52,262 nucleotides of DNA from CAZOSF01 sp964582415 (lineage in GTDB: Bacteria > Bacteroidota > Bacteroidia > Flavobacteriales > Flavobacteriaceae): the NCBI GenBank assembly GCA_964582415.1, contig CAZOSF010000009.1, positions 1-52,262 on the forward strand, in the 5' to 3' direction. Below the pieces are notes generated by a model. The model was not told where the DNA came from and ran no database searches. It saw only the letters and a list, made by a program, of their open reading frames with translations. The position numbers were made by a program, and so were the translations under genes. Of the stretch, positions 9,590 to 18,465 are shown piece by piece (the first letter of the stretch is position 1; each line of letters opens with the position of its first letter).

Positions 9590-9805
9590 ATGTCCAAAGG
9601 AAACAATGCCGTAAAACGATGGGCCATCCTATCGGGCATTGCCATACAGATGGGTGCCATTATTTACCTGTTTGTCCAATTGGGAAAATGGCTTGATACA
9701 ACCTATTCAGAAGGGGGCAAGCCCTTTTTGATTATCTGCACATTAGTGGGAGTAGCTGCTTCCTTGTTTTTGGTGGTTCAACAAACGAAAAACCTCAACT
9801 CCTAA
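9590..9805 (+). CDS. atpZ: AtpZ/AtpI-family F1Fo ATP synthase-associated membrane protein
   Basis: A 71-aa protein with two membrane spans (about residues 9-29 and 43-62) and the family pattern AIQMGAIIYLFVQLGKWLD. AtpI/AtpZ proteins assist assembly of the c-ring or divalent cation uptake beside ATP synthase. The position just ahead of the atp genes, as usual, supports the call. The gap to the next gene is only 2 bp. Confidence 0.82.
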   Translation: MSKGNNAVKRWAILSGIAIQMGAIIYLFVQLGKWLDTTYSEGGKPFLIICTLVGVAASLFLVVQQTKNLNS

Positions 9806-9807
9806 AG

Positions 9808-10215
9808 ATGTCTGGAAAAAGCCTTCGATTTATTCTGTTTTTACTGATTTTTTTATTGATCGTTTTCGGACTTCATTTGGTTGTCTTAAATATTATGGAC
9901 AAACGCTTATGGGAACACCGAATCCTACTCTCATATATCCTTAATTTTGCCATGGCAGTTCTTGTTCTGTTGCTGGTGGAACGGAGTCTGCGATCGAAAT
10001 CGTCCCATACGGGCTTCCTATTCATGGGGGGAAGCGCATTTAAGTTTTTGATTTTTTTCTTGGTGTTCTATCCTTTTTACAACAAGGACGGCGATATGGA
10101 GACCGCCGAATTTATTACCTTTTTTGTCCCCTACAGCTTGTGCCTGACATTGGAAGTAATCTACCTTTCGAAAGAGCTTAATAATCAGGATTCTCGGTCT
10201 GAAGAGACCCCTTAA
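9808..10215 (+). CDS. DUF6168-like small membrane protein
   Basis: A 135-aa protein with four hydrophobic segments (about 7-28, 41-57, 70-90, 102-122) and a charged C-terminus. It occupies the place between atpZ/atpI and atpB where Flavobacteriaceae carry a DUF6168 protein; the family name is from recollection and the function is unknown. By position it may be the counterpart of the second small AtpI-like protein in other atp operons. It starts 2 bp after atpZ. Confidence 0.65.
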   Translation: MSGKSLRFILFLLIFLLIVFGLHLVVLNIMDKRLWEHRILLSYILNFAMAVLVLLLVERSLRSKSSHTGFLFMGGSAFKFLIFFLVFYPFYNKDGDMETAEFITFFVPYSLCLTLEVIYLSKELNNQDSRSEETP

Positions 10216-10234
10216 AAAAATAGCTGTTTTTCTT

Positions 10235-10264
10235 TTTGGTTTCTGAGTAATAAGCGTATTTTTG
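10235..10264 (+). promoter_or_regulatory. Promoter of the atpBEFHAG operon
   Basis: TTTG (10235-10238), an 18-bp spacer and TATTTTTG (10257-10264) give a full Bacteroidota promoter, 34 bp before the atpB ATG. It suggests that the structural atp genes have their own start separate from sprE-bactofilin. Confidence 0.6.
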
Positions 10265-10298
10265 CACCGATTTTTAAGGACACTATTTTTAGTTCGGT

Positions 10299-11438
10299 AT
10301 GCAGAGAAAAACATACGTTGGATTACTGAGCATTCTTGTTGGGCTTTTTACGTTCACTACGAGCTTTGCCAGTGACCAAGCCCACGGGGGAGAAACCCAA
10401 CAAGATCGCAAGAAGGAAGTAAAGGAATTTATCAATCACCACCTTCAAGATTCCCACGATTTCAACATCTACAGTTATACCGATGCCCACGGTGAAATGC
10501 ATCATGTAGGCTTTCCACTTCCAGTGATTTTGGTGGATGATGGCCTTCAGGTTTTTTCTTCAGCAGCGTTCCATCATGGGGAAGAAGTAGCAGAATCAAA
10601 CGGAAACTATTACCGTTTGTACCACAGCAAAATTTATAAAACTGATGCCGATGGCACTCTTACTTATGAAGAAGGCCACGGAGATCACCCAACCAATGTT
10701 CGTCCGTTGGATTTGTCGATCACCAAAAGTGTCTTCATGATGATCGTGACAGGGCTTCTTCTATTATGGTTGTTCAGAGGGCTCGCAAAGAGCTACAAAA
10801 AGAATGAAGGAATTGCGCAGGGTGCTGGGCGCTTCTTTGAGCCTATTGTTCTTTACATTCGCGATGACATTGCCATTGCAAACATCGGAGAGAAAAAATA
10901 TGAAAGGTATATGCCTTTCCTTTTAACCACATTTTTCTTTATCTGGTTCCTTAATATGTTTGGATTAACACCACTTGGGGTAAACGTTACCGGCAACATT
11001 GCCGTGACGACTGCCTTGGCCATCTTGGTGTTTTTGTTGACCAACTTTACTGGTACCAAGGATTATTGGTTGCACATCTTCGATCCACTTGGCGATGGAA
11101 TGCCTTGGATTGGAAAAATACTTATCTATATCATTTTGGTTCCCATCGAAGTTTTGGGGATGTTCATTAAGCCGTTTGCCCTGCTTATCCGTTTGTACGC
11201 GAACATGACTGCAGGACACGTGGTATTGATGAGTTTGATTGGATTGATTTACATATTTAAGAGTTGGATTGGTGGTCCCCTATCATTCGGACTCTCATTT
11301 GCCATCTCAATGATTGAGGTATTGGTGGCATTGTTACAGGCCTATATTTTCACAATGTTGGCCGCACTGTATTTTGGTTTCGCCAGTGAAACGCACGAGC
11401 ATGCCGAAGAGCACGAAGGCGAAATACAGCATTTATAA
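10299..11438 (+). CDS. atpB: F1Fo ATP synthase subunit a
   Basis: The stator half-channel subunit of Fo in the inner membrane. At 379 aa it is longer than the 240-270 aa proteobacterial subunit because of an N-terminal signal-like segment and a His/Asp-rich periplasmic region (to about residue 135), as is usual in Bacteroidota. The essential arginine is Arg298 in ALLIRLYANMTAGH. The last spans and the His/Glu-rich tail follow. First structural gene of the operon behind its own promoter. Confidence 0.96.
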   Translation: MQRKTYVGLLSILVGLFTFTTSFASDQAHGGETQQDRKKEVKEFINHHLQDSHDFNIYSYTDAHGEMHHVGFPLPVILVDDGLQVFSSAAFHHGEEVAESNGNYYRLYHSKIYKTDADGTLTYEEGHGDHPTNVRPLDLSITKSVFMMIVTGLLLLWLFRGLAKSYKKNEGIAQGAGRFFEPIVLYIRDDIAIANIGEKKYERYMPFLLTTFFFIWFLNMFGLTPLGVNVTGNIAVTTALAILVFLLTNFTGTKDYWLHIFDPLGDGMPWIGKILIYIILVPIEVLGMFIKPFALLIRLYANMTAGHVVLMSLIGLIYIFKSWIGGPLSFGLSFAISMIEVLVALLQAYIFTMLAALYFGFASETHEHAEEHEGEIQHL

Positions 11439-11471
11439 TAAGTAATTGTTTAATTTTTAAATAGAGTAGTT

Positions 11472-11663
11472 ATGACTATCCCAACTATTGTAGGTGCAGG
11501 TCTTGCGGTTATCGGTGCTGGTATCGGTATTGGTATGATCGGTGGAAAAGCGATGGAAGCTATCGCTCGTCAGCCTGAAGCTTACGGAAAGATTCAAACA
11601 GCGATGTTGATTGCAGCGGCGCTTATTGAAGGTATTGGTTTCGCGGCAATTTTCGCCGGATAA
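11472..11663 (+). CDS. atpE: F1Fo ATP synthase subunit c
   Basis: A 63-aa hairpin of two membrane helices joined by the polar loop ARQPE (residues 32-36). The ion-carrying carboxylate is Glu53 in LIEGIGF; the neighbour after Glu is Gly, not Ser/Thr, so the Na+ signature is missing and proton coupling is likely. Glycine-rich packing (GAGIGIGMIGG) is present. A strong hairpin follows the gene before atpF. Confidence 0.97.
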   Translation: MTIPTIVGAGLAVIGAGIGIGMIGGKAMEAIARQPEAYGKIQTAMLIAAALIEGIGFAAIFAG

Positions 11664-11674
11664 TCAAACAAAAA

Positions 11675-11713
11675 AAGCACACCCTTTTAACGGTTGGTTG
11701 CAAGGGTGTGCTT
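11675..11713 (+). other. Strong hairpin between atpE and atpF
   Basis: A perfect 12-bp stem (AAGCACACCCTT at 11675-11686 with AAGGGTGTGCTT at 11702-11713) around a 15-nt loop. No U-run follows, so it does not look like a full intrinsic terminator; it may block 3'-exonuclease and raise subunit c yield. Confidence 0.75.
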
Positions 11714-11778
11714 CAAAATTAAACAGTCTAAAGCTAGTTTGTAAACGATTCCTAGAATCGAATTATAAGTAACAACAC

Positions 11779-12279
11779 ATGGAAAAATTAATTAACGACT
11801 TTTCATTTGGCCTTTTCATCTGGCAAATCATCTTGTTCTTGCTTTTGCTTTTCTTGCTCCGCAAGTTCGCATGGAAACCTATCTTGAATGCGGTAAACGA
11901 GCGTGAGCAAGGGATTAAGGATGCTATGGCTTCTGCTGAGATGGCACGTCGTGAAATGGAAAACCTTCAAGCCGACAATGAGAAATTGTTGAAGGAAGCA
12001 CGTGCAGAACGCGATGCTATGTTGAAGGAAGCGCGTGAAATGAAAACCAAATTGATCGGTGAAGCCAAGGAAGAGGCAAAAGCTGAAGCAGATAAGATGA
12101 TTTCTCAAGCCCAAGCGGCCATCGAAAGCGAGAAGAAAGCGGCTTTGGCAGAACTGAAGAATCAGGTGGCTTCCCTTTCTGTGGAAATTGCTGAAAAAGT
12201 GGTTAAAAGTGAATTATCCAACAAAGACAAGCAGTTAAAGCTGGTAGCGGAAATGTTGGACGACACTACCTTAAATTAA
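11779..12279 (+). CDS. atpF: F1Fo ATP synthase subunit b
   Basis: A 166-aa stator stalk subunit: one N-terminal membrane span (about 12-27, IWQIILFLLLLFLL) followed by a long charged coiled coil rich in Glu/Lys/Ala to the C-terminus. It connects Fo to the delta subunit on F1. The next gene, atpH, starts 4 bp after the stop. The 115-bp spacer before it holds the atpE-atpF hairpin. Confidence 0.95.
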   Translation: MEKLINDFSFGLFIWQIILFLLLLFLLRKFAWKPILNAVNEREQGIKDAMASAEMARREMENLQADNEKLLKEARAERDAMLKEAREMKTKLIGEAKEEAKAEADKMISQAQAAIESEKKAALAELKNQVASLSVEIAEKVVKSELSNKDKQLKLVAEMLDDTTLN

Positions 12280-12283
12280 ACAT

Positions 12284-12497
12284 ATGACAGGTACAAGAGC
12301 GGCAGTTCGATACGCAAAGGCCTTGTTGCAAATAACAACAAGCNNNNNNNNNNNNNNNNNNNNNNNNNNNNNNNNNNNNNNNNNNNNNNNNNNNNNNNNN
12401 NNNNNNNNNNNNNNNNNNNNNNNNNNNNNNNNNNNNNNNNNNNAGTATCGCCAATCAATTGAGTAATTTAAAAAGAGAATTCAGTAAAAGTTTGTAA
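12284..12497 (+). CDS. atpH: F1Fo ATP synthase subunit delta, interrupted by an assembly gap
   Basis: The N-terminus MTGTRAAVRYAKALL (from ATG 12284) is the AtpH start, and after the N-run the minus-gap frame ends SIANQLSNLKREFSKSL at stop 12495-12497, a normal AtpH C-terminus. The two ends are in different nominal frames and only 114 known bases remain of an expected 530-540, so the 100 N stand for a gap of unknown size, probably a little over 400 bases, rather than a real frameshift. Delta joins the b stalk to the top of F1. The gene should not be called a pseudogene. Confidence 0.85.
12344..12443. other. Assembly gap (100 N) inside atpH
   Basis: Exactly 100 N, the conventional unknown-length scaffold gap. 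The flanking frames disagree, showing that 100 is not the true size. Confidence 0.98.
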
Positions 12498-12536
12498 AAA
12501 CCGTGGCTAAGGGCCACTATTAGATACCTTATAAAA

Positions 12537-14111
12537 ATGGCAGAAGTGAAACCCGCTGAAGTATCAGCAATCTTAAAGCAACAACTTTCAGGTTTTGAAG
12601 CAACCGCTTCACTGGATGAAGTAGGAACGGTATTGACCGTGGGAGACGGTATTGCTCGTGTATATGGGCTTTCCAACGCTCAATACGGCGAATTGGTTGA
12701 GTTTGAAAATGGTTTGGAAGGAATCGTTTTGAACCTTGAAGAAGATAACGTAGGGGTGGTATTGCTAGGACCTTCGAAGGAAATCTCCGAAGGAGCTACC
12801 GTTAAACGTACCCAACGAATTGCTTCCATCAACGTAGGTGAAGGCATCGTAGGACGTGTGGTAGACACTCTTGGTCAGCCTATCGATGGTAAAGGACCTA
12901 TCGAAGGTGAAACTTATGAAATGCCATTGGAGCGTAAAGCCCCTGGGGTAATCTTCCGTCAACCTGTAAACGAACCACTTCAAACTGGAATTAAGTCGGT
13001 AGATGCCATGATTCCAATCGGAAGAGGTCAGCGTGAGTTGGTTATCGGTGACCGTCAAACAGGTAAAACAACCGTTTGTATCGATACCATCTTGAATCAG
13101 AAAGAATTTTTTGACGCAGGTCAACCTGTATATTGTATTTATGTTGCGGTAGGACAAAAAGCTTCTACCGTAGCGAACATCGCTCGTATCTTGGAAGAAA
13201 AAGGAGCTTTGGCCTACACTACCATTGTAGCTGCAAACGCTTCCGATCCTGCTCCGATGCAGGTATATGCTCCTTTTGCTGGTGCAGCAATTGGTGAGTA
13301 TTTCCGTGATACGGGTCGTCCTGCCCTTATCGTATATGATGATTTATCGAAACAAGCGGTAGCTTACCGAGAGGTTTCCCTATTGTTGCGTCGTCCACCA
13401 GGACGTGAGGCCTACCCAGGAGACGTTTTCTACCTACACTCTCGTTTGTTGGAACGTGCAGCCAAGGTAATCAACGATGATAGCATTGCCCAAAACATGA
13501 ACGACCTTCCAGTATCTTTGAAAGGTAAAGTAAAAGGAGGTGGTTCTTTGACCGCCCTTCCAATTATCGAAACACAAGCAGGGGACGTTTCTGCCTACAT
13601 CCCAACCAACGTGATTTCGATTACCGATGGACAGATTTTCTTGGAAAGTGACTTGTTCAACTCTGGGGTACGTCCAGCGATTAACGTGGGTATTTCTGTA
13701 TCTCGTGTAGGAGGTTCTGCTCAGATTAAATCCATGAAGAAAGTTGCTGGTACCTTGAAACTGGATCAGGCCCAGTTCCGTGAATTGGAAGCCTTCGCCA
13801 AATTCGGTAGTGACTTGGATGCAGCTACCATGAACGTAATCGAAAAAGGAAAGCGTAACGTGGAAATCTTGAAGCAAGCGCAAAACGATCCCTTTACTGT
13901 TGAAAACCAGGTAGCCATCATCTATGCAGGTTCGAAAAACTTGTTACGAAACGTACCTGTTGAGAAAGTAAAAGAATTCGAAAGAGATTACCTAGAACTA
14001 TTGAACGCAAAGCACAGAGACACATTGGATGCTTTGAAAGCCGGTAAATTGACCGACGAGGCCATCGATGTATTGACCTCTGTAGCGAAAGACCTAGCAT
14101 CTAGATACTAA
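12537..14111 (+). CDS. atpA: F1Fo ATP synthase subunit alpha
   Basis: A 524-aa non-catalytic nucleotide-binding subunit of F1. The P-loop GDRQTGKTT lies at about residues 171-179, and the alpha signature PAINVGISVSRVG near 378-390. Length is normal. It follows atpH by 39 bp and precedes atpG by 50 bp. Beta (atpD) and epsilon (atpC) are absent here, as usual in Bacteroidota where they form a separate locus. Confidence 0.98.
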   Translation: MAEVKPAEVSAILKQQLSGFEATASLDEVGTVLTVGDGIARVYGLSNAQYGELVEFENGLEGIVLNLEEDNVGVVLLGPSKEISEGATVKRTQRIASINVGEGIVGRVVDTLGQPIDGKGPIEGETYEMPLERKAPGVIFRQPVNEPLQTGIKSVDAMIPIGRGQRELVIGDRQTGKTTVCIDTILNQKEFFDAGQPVYCIYVAVGQKASTVANIARILEEKGALAYTTIVAANASDPAPMQVYAPFAGAAIGEYFRDTGRPALIVYDDLSKQAVAYREVSLLLRRPPGREAYPGDVFYLHSRLLERAAKVINDDSIAQNMNDLPVSLKGKVKGGGSLTALPIIETQAGDVSAYIPTNVISITDGQIFLESDLFNSGVRPAINVGISVSRVGGSAQIKSMKKVAGTLKLDQAQFRELEAFAKFGSDLDAATMNVIEKGKRNVEILKQAQNDPFTVENQVAIIYAGSKNLLRNVPVEKVKEFERDYLELLNAKHRDTLDALKAGKLTDEAIDVLTSVAKDLASRY

Positions 14112-14161
14112 TTAACTCCCTCCGTGTTTAATGGAGGACTAGCTAAACTCAAAAGGAGCGT

Positions 14162-15028
14162 ATGGCTAACTTAAAGGAAATACGAAGTAGAATCACCTCG
14201 GTAGGGTCTACCATGCAGATTACGAGCGCCATGAAAATGGTATCGGCTGCTAAACTGAAAAAGGCGCAAGATGCTATTACGGCCATGCGTCCTTATTCGG
14301 AGACTTTAACCACTTTACTGCAAAACCTCAGCGCTACGTTGGATAGCGATGCGGGAAGTAGCTTTGCCACGCAACGTGAAGTTAAAAACGTGTTGGTAGT
14401 TGCCATAACTTCCAACAGAGGTTTGGCCGGGGCCTTCAACAGTAACATTATCAAAGAATGCCGCCAAAGCCTTCAAGGGGTATATGCCGGAAAAAATGTT
14501 GAATTCGTTACCATTGGAAAAAAGGGGAATGATATTCTAAAGAAAGGAAATAAAATTGCCTTCAATTCCAACGATATTTTCGACGACCTAACATTCGATA
14601 ATGCTGCGGTTATTGCCAATAGACTCATGCAGCTTTTTGAAGAAGGTGCCTACGATAAAATCGTACTGGTTTACAATAAATTCAAAAATGCGGCAACCCA
14701 AGTGGTAATGCACGAACAATTTTTACCGATTGTTCCTGCGGAAAACGGAGGAGAAGGAGCCCCTAAAGGAGATTTTATTTTCGAGCCTTCGAAAGAAGAG
14801 ATCGTGATGCAATTGATTCCTAAAACTTTGAAGACCCAATTCTTCAAAGCGATTCGAGATAGCTTTGCTAGTGAACATGGAGCTCGTATGACTGCCATGC
14901 ACAAAGCAACCGACAATGCCAAGGAACTGAAAAACAACCTTACCCTTGAATACAACAAGGCCCGACAGGCTGCTATTACTGGAGAAATCTTGGAAATCGT
15001 GGGGGGTGCGGAAGCGTTGGCCGGATAA
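14162..15028 (+). CDS. atpG: F1Fo ATP synthase subunit gamma
   Basis: The 288-aa rotor shaft. The N-terminal helix MANLKEIRSRITSV and the C-terminal helix with NLTLEYNKARQAAIT (about residues 260-274) are the two long helices that form the coiled coil inside alpha3beta3. It starts after the sequence AAAGGAG, one of the few SD-like leaders in the window. Last gene of the operon; an intrinsic terminator begins 36 bp after its stop. Confidence 0.97.
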   Translation: MANLKEIRSRITSVGSTMQITSAMKMVSAAKLKKAQDAITAMRPYSETLTTLLQNLSATLDSDAGSSFATQREVKNVLVVAITSNRGLAGAFNSNIIKECRQSLQGVYAGKNVEFVTIGKKGNDILKKGNKIAFNSNDIFDDLTFDNAAVIANRLMQLFEEGAYDKIVLVYNKFKNAATQVVMHEQFLPIVPAENGGEGAPKGDFIFEPSKEEIVMQLIPKTLKTQFFKAIRDSFASEHGARMTAMHKATDNAKELKNNLTLEYNKARQAAITGEILEIVGGAEALAG

Positions 15029-15064
15029 TTTCAAGTTCCATTTGCAAAATAATCTTAGTTTGAA

Positions 15065-15091
15065 AACCTCCCTTAACGGGGAGGTTTTTTT
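15065..15091 (+). terminator. Intrinsic terminator after atpG
   Basis: Stem AACCTCCC / GGGAGGTT around a short loop, followed by a run of seven T. It closes the atp operon. Confidence 0.85.
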
Positions 15092-15127
15092 ATACCTTTA
15101 TGGCAAGACTTTTGTTTGATATAACCT

Positions 15128-15625
15128 ATGAATCAGAATAAACTTTTTCTTGCTCCAATTCTCATGGTACTCTTGTTTTCCTGTGCAGGTGGAAAGGATG
15201 TTCTTTTTGAGCAAGACCCGCCATTTCAAATAAAGAAAGCGACCGCGCAAAACTGGGTAGCTGGGGTTCAAGGAGGAGGCTCTGGGACCATCGTGACCAT
15301 TTATATGGGAGCCATTCATGAAGACCTTCGAATTCAAGAGCTATATTACGGAGAAGGCATGGCTCAAGCCGTACAGGATAAGCACAATATAGATAAGTAT
15401 GTTGCTCGAATTGAAAGCGATAGAAATAGGAATGTTATCATGTCCGACAATCCCAAGGAAGAGGCAAAAAATAGACCTCCCTCGAAATCACCCTTCAGCT
15501 TGGAAAAAAACGAGGTGGTCATCAGTTATGTACATGATGGCGAACTCAAGTTTTATAAGTATACTGAAGTGGAAGAGAAACCAATTATCGCCTATCCCGG
15601 CGCCCAACCGAATGGAATAAACTGA
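15128..15625 (+). CDS. Lipoprotein of unknown function
   Basis: A 165-aa protein with a signal peptide and lipobox LLFSCAGG (Cys19). The remainder is a small, beta-rich domain (GVQGGGSGTIVTIYMG, ELYYGEGMAQ) ending with a proline-rich tail. I do not recognise the family. A TACCTTTA element at 15093-15100, just behind the atp terminator, could be its promoter. It ends 4 bp before dut and so probably heads the dut-to-envC operon. Confidence 0.75.
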   Translation: MNQNKLFLAPILMVLLFSCAGGKDVLFEQDPPFQIKKATAQNWVAGVQGGGSGTIVTIYMGAIHEDLRIQELYYGEGMAQAVQDKHNIDKYVARIESDRNRNVIMSDNPKEEAKNRPPSKSPFSLEKNEVVISYVHDGELKFYKYTEVEEKPIIAYPGAQPNGIN

Positions 15626-15629
15626 AAGT

Positions 15630-16064
15630 ATGAAAATCAAAATAATCAATCACTCCAAACACCCCTTACCATCCTATGAAACCATCGCATCCGCAGGAAT
15701 GGATCTAAGAGCCTCCATCGATGCTCCGATAACCTTAGAGCCGATGCAACGCATGATTGTAAAAACAGGATTGTTCATAGAGCTTCCCATCGGATATGAA
15801 GCACAAGTGCGCCCAAGAAGTGGATTGGCCGCCAAAAAAGGAATTACCGTTCTCAATGCTCCCGGCACTGTTGATGCCGACTATAGGGGCGAAATTGGGG
15901 TTATTTTGATCAATCTTTCCAATGAAGATTTTACAATCGAAAACGGGGAAAGAGTGGCACAGTTGGTTATTGCGAAACATGAGCGGGCAGAGTGGATTGA
16001 AGTTGAAGCATTGTCGGAAACCAGTCGTGGTACCGGCGGATTTGGTAGTACAGGAGTAAAATAA
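15630..16064 (+). CDS. dut: dUTP diphosphatase
   Basis: A 144-aa trimeric dUTPase that hydrolyses dUTP to dUMP and PPi, keeping uracil out of DNA and feeding dTMP synthesis. All motifs are present: ASAGMDLRA (1), PRSGLAAKKG (2), NAPGTVDADYRGEI (3), GERVAQLVI (4) and the C-terminal arm RGTGGFGSTG (5). Length is standard. It sits in a tight run of genes (6 bp to the next). Confidence 0.97.
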   Translation: MKIKIINHSKHPLPSYETIASAGMDLRASIDAPITLEPMQRMIVKTGLFIELPIGYEAQVRPRSGLAAKKGITVLNAPGTVDADYRGEIGVILINLSNEDFTIENGERVAQLVIAKHERAEWIEVEALSETSRGTGGFGSTGVK

Positions 16065-16070
16065 AAGACT

Positions 16071-17087
16071 ATGAAAATCATTGTTCCCATGGCGGGAAGG
16101 GGTTCACGACTAAGACCCCATACCTTAACCGTTCCAAAACCCTTAGTTCCCATTGCGGGAAAACCTATAGTGCACCGATTGGTCCGGGATATTGTAAAAG
16201 TGTTGGATGAACCAATTTCCGAAATAGCCTTTATTTTGGGCGATCCTGCCTTCTTTGGGGAGGATGTTGTGGAAAGTTTGGAAGCCTTAGCCAAGGAATT
16301 GGGCGCAAAGCCAAGTATTTACAGACAGCTGGATCCGAAAGGAACAGGACATGCCATTATGTGTGCGGAACCTTCTCTCGATGGTCCAGCGGTAGTTGCC
16401 TATGCGGACACATTAATTCGGGCGACATTCGATCTCGATCGGGAAGCCGATAGTGTAATCTGGACCAAGAAAGTTTCCAACCCCGAGGCCTATGGTGTGG
16501 TAAACCTAAACGAACAAGGCCATATTATCGAACTTGTGGAAAAACCAAAGGAATTTGTAAGCGACCAGGCGGTCATCGGTATTTATTATTTCAGAGATAT
16601 CGGTGTTCTGAAAAAAGAACTGCAATTTGTTTTGGACAATGAGATCCTTAATGGAGGGGAATATCAAATCAACGACGGAATAAAACGAATGATGGCCGAT
16701 GGTAAAATTTTCAAAACAGGTACGGTAGATGATTGGATGGACTGTGGAAATAAAGAGGTGGCTGTGGAAACAAATGCCAAGATGTTGGAATACCTCGAGG
16801 CCGATGGGGAACTTTCAATTCCTTCGAGCTTAGAGCGAACCAATAGCACCATTATTGGACCCTGCTTTATAGATGAAGGGGTGGTTTTAAGAAACGCCAC
16901 CGTCGGGCCTCATGTGTCTATTGGACAGGGTAGTGTCATTGAAAACAGCCGCGTTAAAAATACTATAATACAAGCACACTCCGAGGTTAAAAATGCTACC
17001 TTGGAAAATTCCATGCTAGGAAATCATGTCTCTTATGACGGAAATTTTAAAAAAGTAAGTTTGGGAGATTATTCAGAACTTAATTGA
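16071..17087 (+). CDS. Sugar-phosphate nucleotidyltransferase with left-handed beta-helix
   Basis: A 338-aa COG1208-type enzyme that makes an NDP-sugar from NTP and a sugar 1-phosphate. The N-terminal signature is MAGRGSRLRPHT then PKPLVPIAGKP (residues 5-30); the metal Asp is in VVAYADT near 107; the C-terminal third (from about 255) has hexapeptide repeats. Whether it uses glucose, mannose or another sugar cannot be told. Its stop overlaps the TTG start of the next gene (TTGA), indicating translational coupling. Confidence 0.87.
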   Translation: MKIIVPMAGRGSRLRPHTLTVPKPLVPIAGKPIVHRLVRDIVKVLDEPISEIAFILGDPAFFGEDVVESLEALAKELGAKPSIYRQLDPKGTGHAIMCAEPSLDGPAVVAYADTLIRATFDLDREADSVIWTKKVSNPEAYGVVNLNEQGHIIELVEKPKEFVSDQAVIGIYYFRDIGVLKKELQFVLDNEILNGGEYQINDGIKRMMADGKIFKTGTVDDWMDCGNKEVAVETNAKMLEYLEADGELSIPSSLERTNSTIIGPCFIDEGVVLRNATVGPHVSIGQGSVIENSRVKNTIIQAHSEVKNATLENSMLGNHVSYDGNFKKVSLGDYSELN

Positions 17088-18451
17088 AGAACTTAAAAAA
17101 AATAGTAGCATTCTTCGTGGCCTTTCAATGGTTGGCTCTTGGGCTTTTGGCGCAAGATCCGCTGAGTAATATCAACACCGATGATTTAGGAAATGTCGAG
17201 GACGCTTTTCAAGAGAACTTTTTTGAGGCCTTGAAACAAAAAGGTATTGAGAATTATGAGTTGGCCTTGAATGCGTTGAAGCGAGCGGAAGATGCAGCGG
17301 GGAATGGTTCTGAATACTTAGGAGTGATTCAGTTTGAAAGGGCGAAAAACCTGCGATATTTGAAACGCTACGGAGAGGCCGAAGAGAATCTATTAAATGT
17401 GCTGCAATCGGAAGGGGAGCGATTGGACGTGATGGAGGAATTGTATAACCTCTATTACGACCAAAAAGATTATGAATCGGCCATTCCGGTGGTACAAAAA
17501 CTCATTGCAAGGGACGATGATTATAAGGAAGACCTGGTGAATTTATATTTCTATACCAAGAAATATGATGAAGCTTTGAGTTTATTGGATGAACTGGATG
17601 CAACCTGGGGGGAAAGTACGTTTCGCGATACACTTAGGAGACGGATTTACAGTTTAACAGGAAATAGTGAAGGAGCCATCAAGAATTTGGAGTCGAAAAT
17701 CGATAAAAACCCCAAGAATGAACAGGATTATCTGAATCTGATTTATCTCTATAGCCAGGAAGGGGACACCCAGAAAGCATTTGAGATGGCACAAGAACTT
17801 CTTCAGCAGGTTCCCAATTCCACAAAAGCACATTTGGCACTTTATAAGTTTTATTTAGAACGAAAGGAAACGCAGAAGGCTTTAGAGTCTATTAAAATTG
17901 TTTTTGGTTCGGAAGAAATTGGGAAGGAAGGAAAATTTAAAATGCTGGAAGATTATCTCAATTATGTGAATGAACACCCAGAATGGGAAGCTTCCGTTAA
18001 CGATATTATTGGATATCTTTCCGAAAGTAAGGAAGGGGCTTTGTATGAGAAGATTGGCAAGTATTTCAGCCGCCGCAACAACGAAGCAATGGCGTTGCAG
18101 TTTTATGAAAAAGGGGTGGCACTGGACAGTGATAATTTTAGTCTGATCAAAAATACCCTATTGCTCCAAATCGATACGCAGCATTACAAGGAAGCGGTGA
18201 CATTGAGTGAAAATTCCCTAGCTATTTTTCCCGCCCAGCCTTTGCTGTACTTGCTGAATGGCGTAGCTCTCAACTACCTCGGAAAACATGAGTCTGCCGT
18301 GGAAAGTTTAGAAATGGGATTGGATTTTTTAATTGATGATCCAAAAATGGAAAAGGACTTTTACCAACAGCTTTCGCAGGCTTACCAGAAATTGGGAAAC
18401 ACAAAGAAAGCAAATGAATTTGCTAACAAGGCTGCAGCTTTACAAAATTAA
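17084..18451 (+). CDS. Secreted TPR-repeat protein
   Basis: A 455-aa protein with an N-terminal signal peptide (cleavage after about GLLAQ, residue 24) and around ten TPR-type helical pairs to the end. TPR proteins scaffold protein complexes; here the location is periplasm or outer membrane. The start is TTG at 17084, overlapping the previous TGA. It is in one operon with the DUF4292 lipoprotein and the EnvC-like protein, suggesting a cell-envelope task. No specific family name recognised. Confidence 0.82.
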   Translation: MKNLKKIVAFFVAFQWLALGLLAQDPLSNINTDDLGNVEDAFQENFFEALKQKGIENYELALNALKRAEDAAGNGSEYLGVIQFERAKNLRYLKRYGEAEENLLNVLQSEGERLDVMEELYNLYYDQKDYESAIPVVQKLIARDDDYKEDLVNLYFYTKKYDEALSLLDELDATWGESTFRDTLRRRIYSLTGNSEGAIKNLESKIDKNPKNEQDYLNLIYLYSQEGDTQKAFEMAQELLQQVPNSTKAHLALYKFYLERKETQKALESIKIVFGSEEIGKEGKFKMLEDYLNYVNEHPEWEASVNDIIGYLSESKEGALYEKIGKYFSRRNNEAMALQFYEKGVALDSDNFSLIKNTLLLQIDTQHYKEAVTLSENSLAIFPAQPLLYLLNGVALNYLGKHESAVESLEMGLDFLIDDPKMEKDFYQQLSQAYQKLGNTKKANEFANKAAALQN

Positions 18452-18465
18452 AGAACGACGTGCAC

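Noticed and set aside
11675..11713. Calling the atpE-atpF hairpin an intrinsic terminator
   Set aside because: No T-run follows and the operon must continue into atpF-H-A-G.
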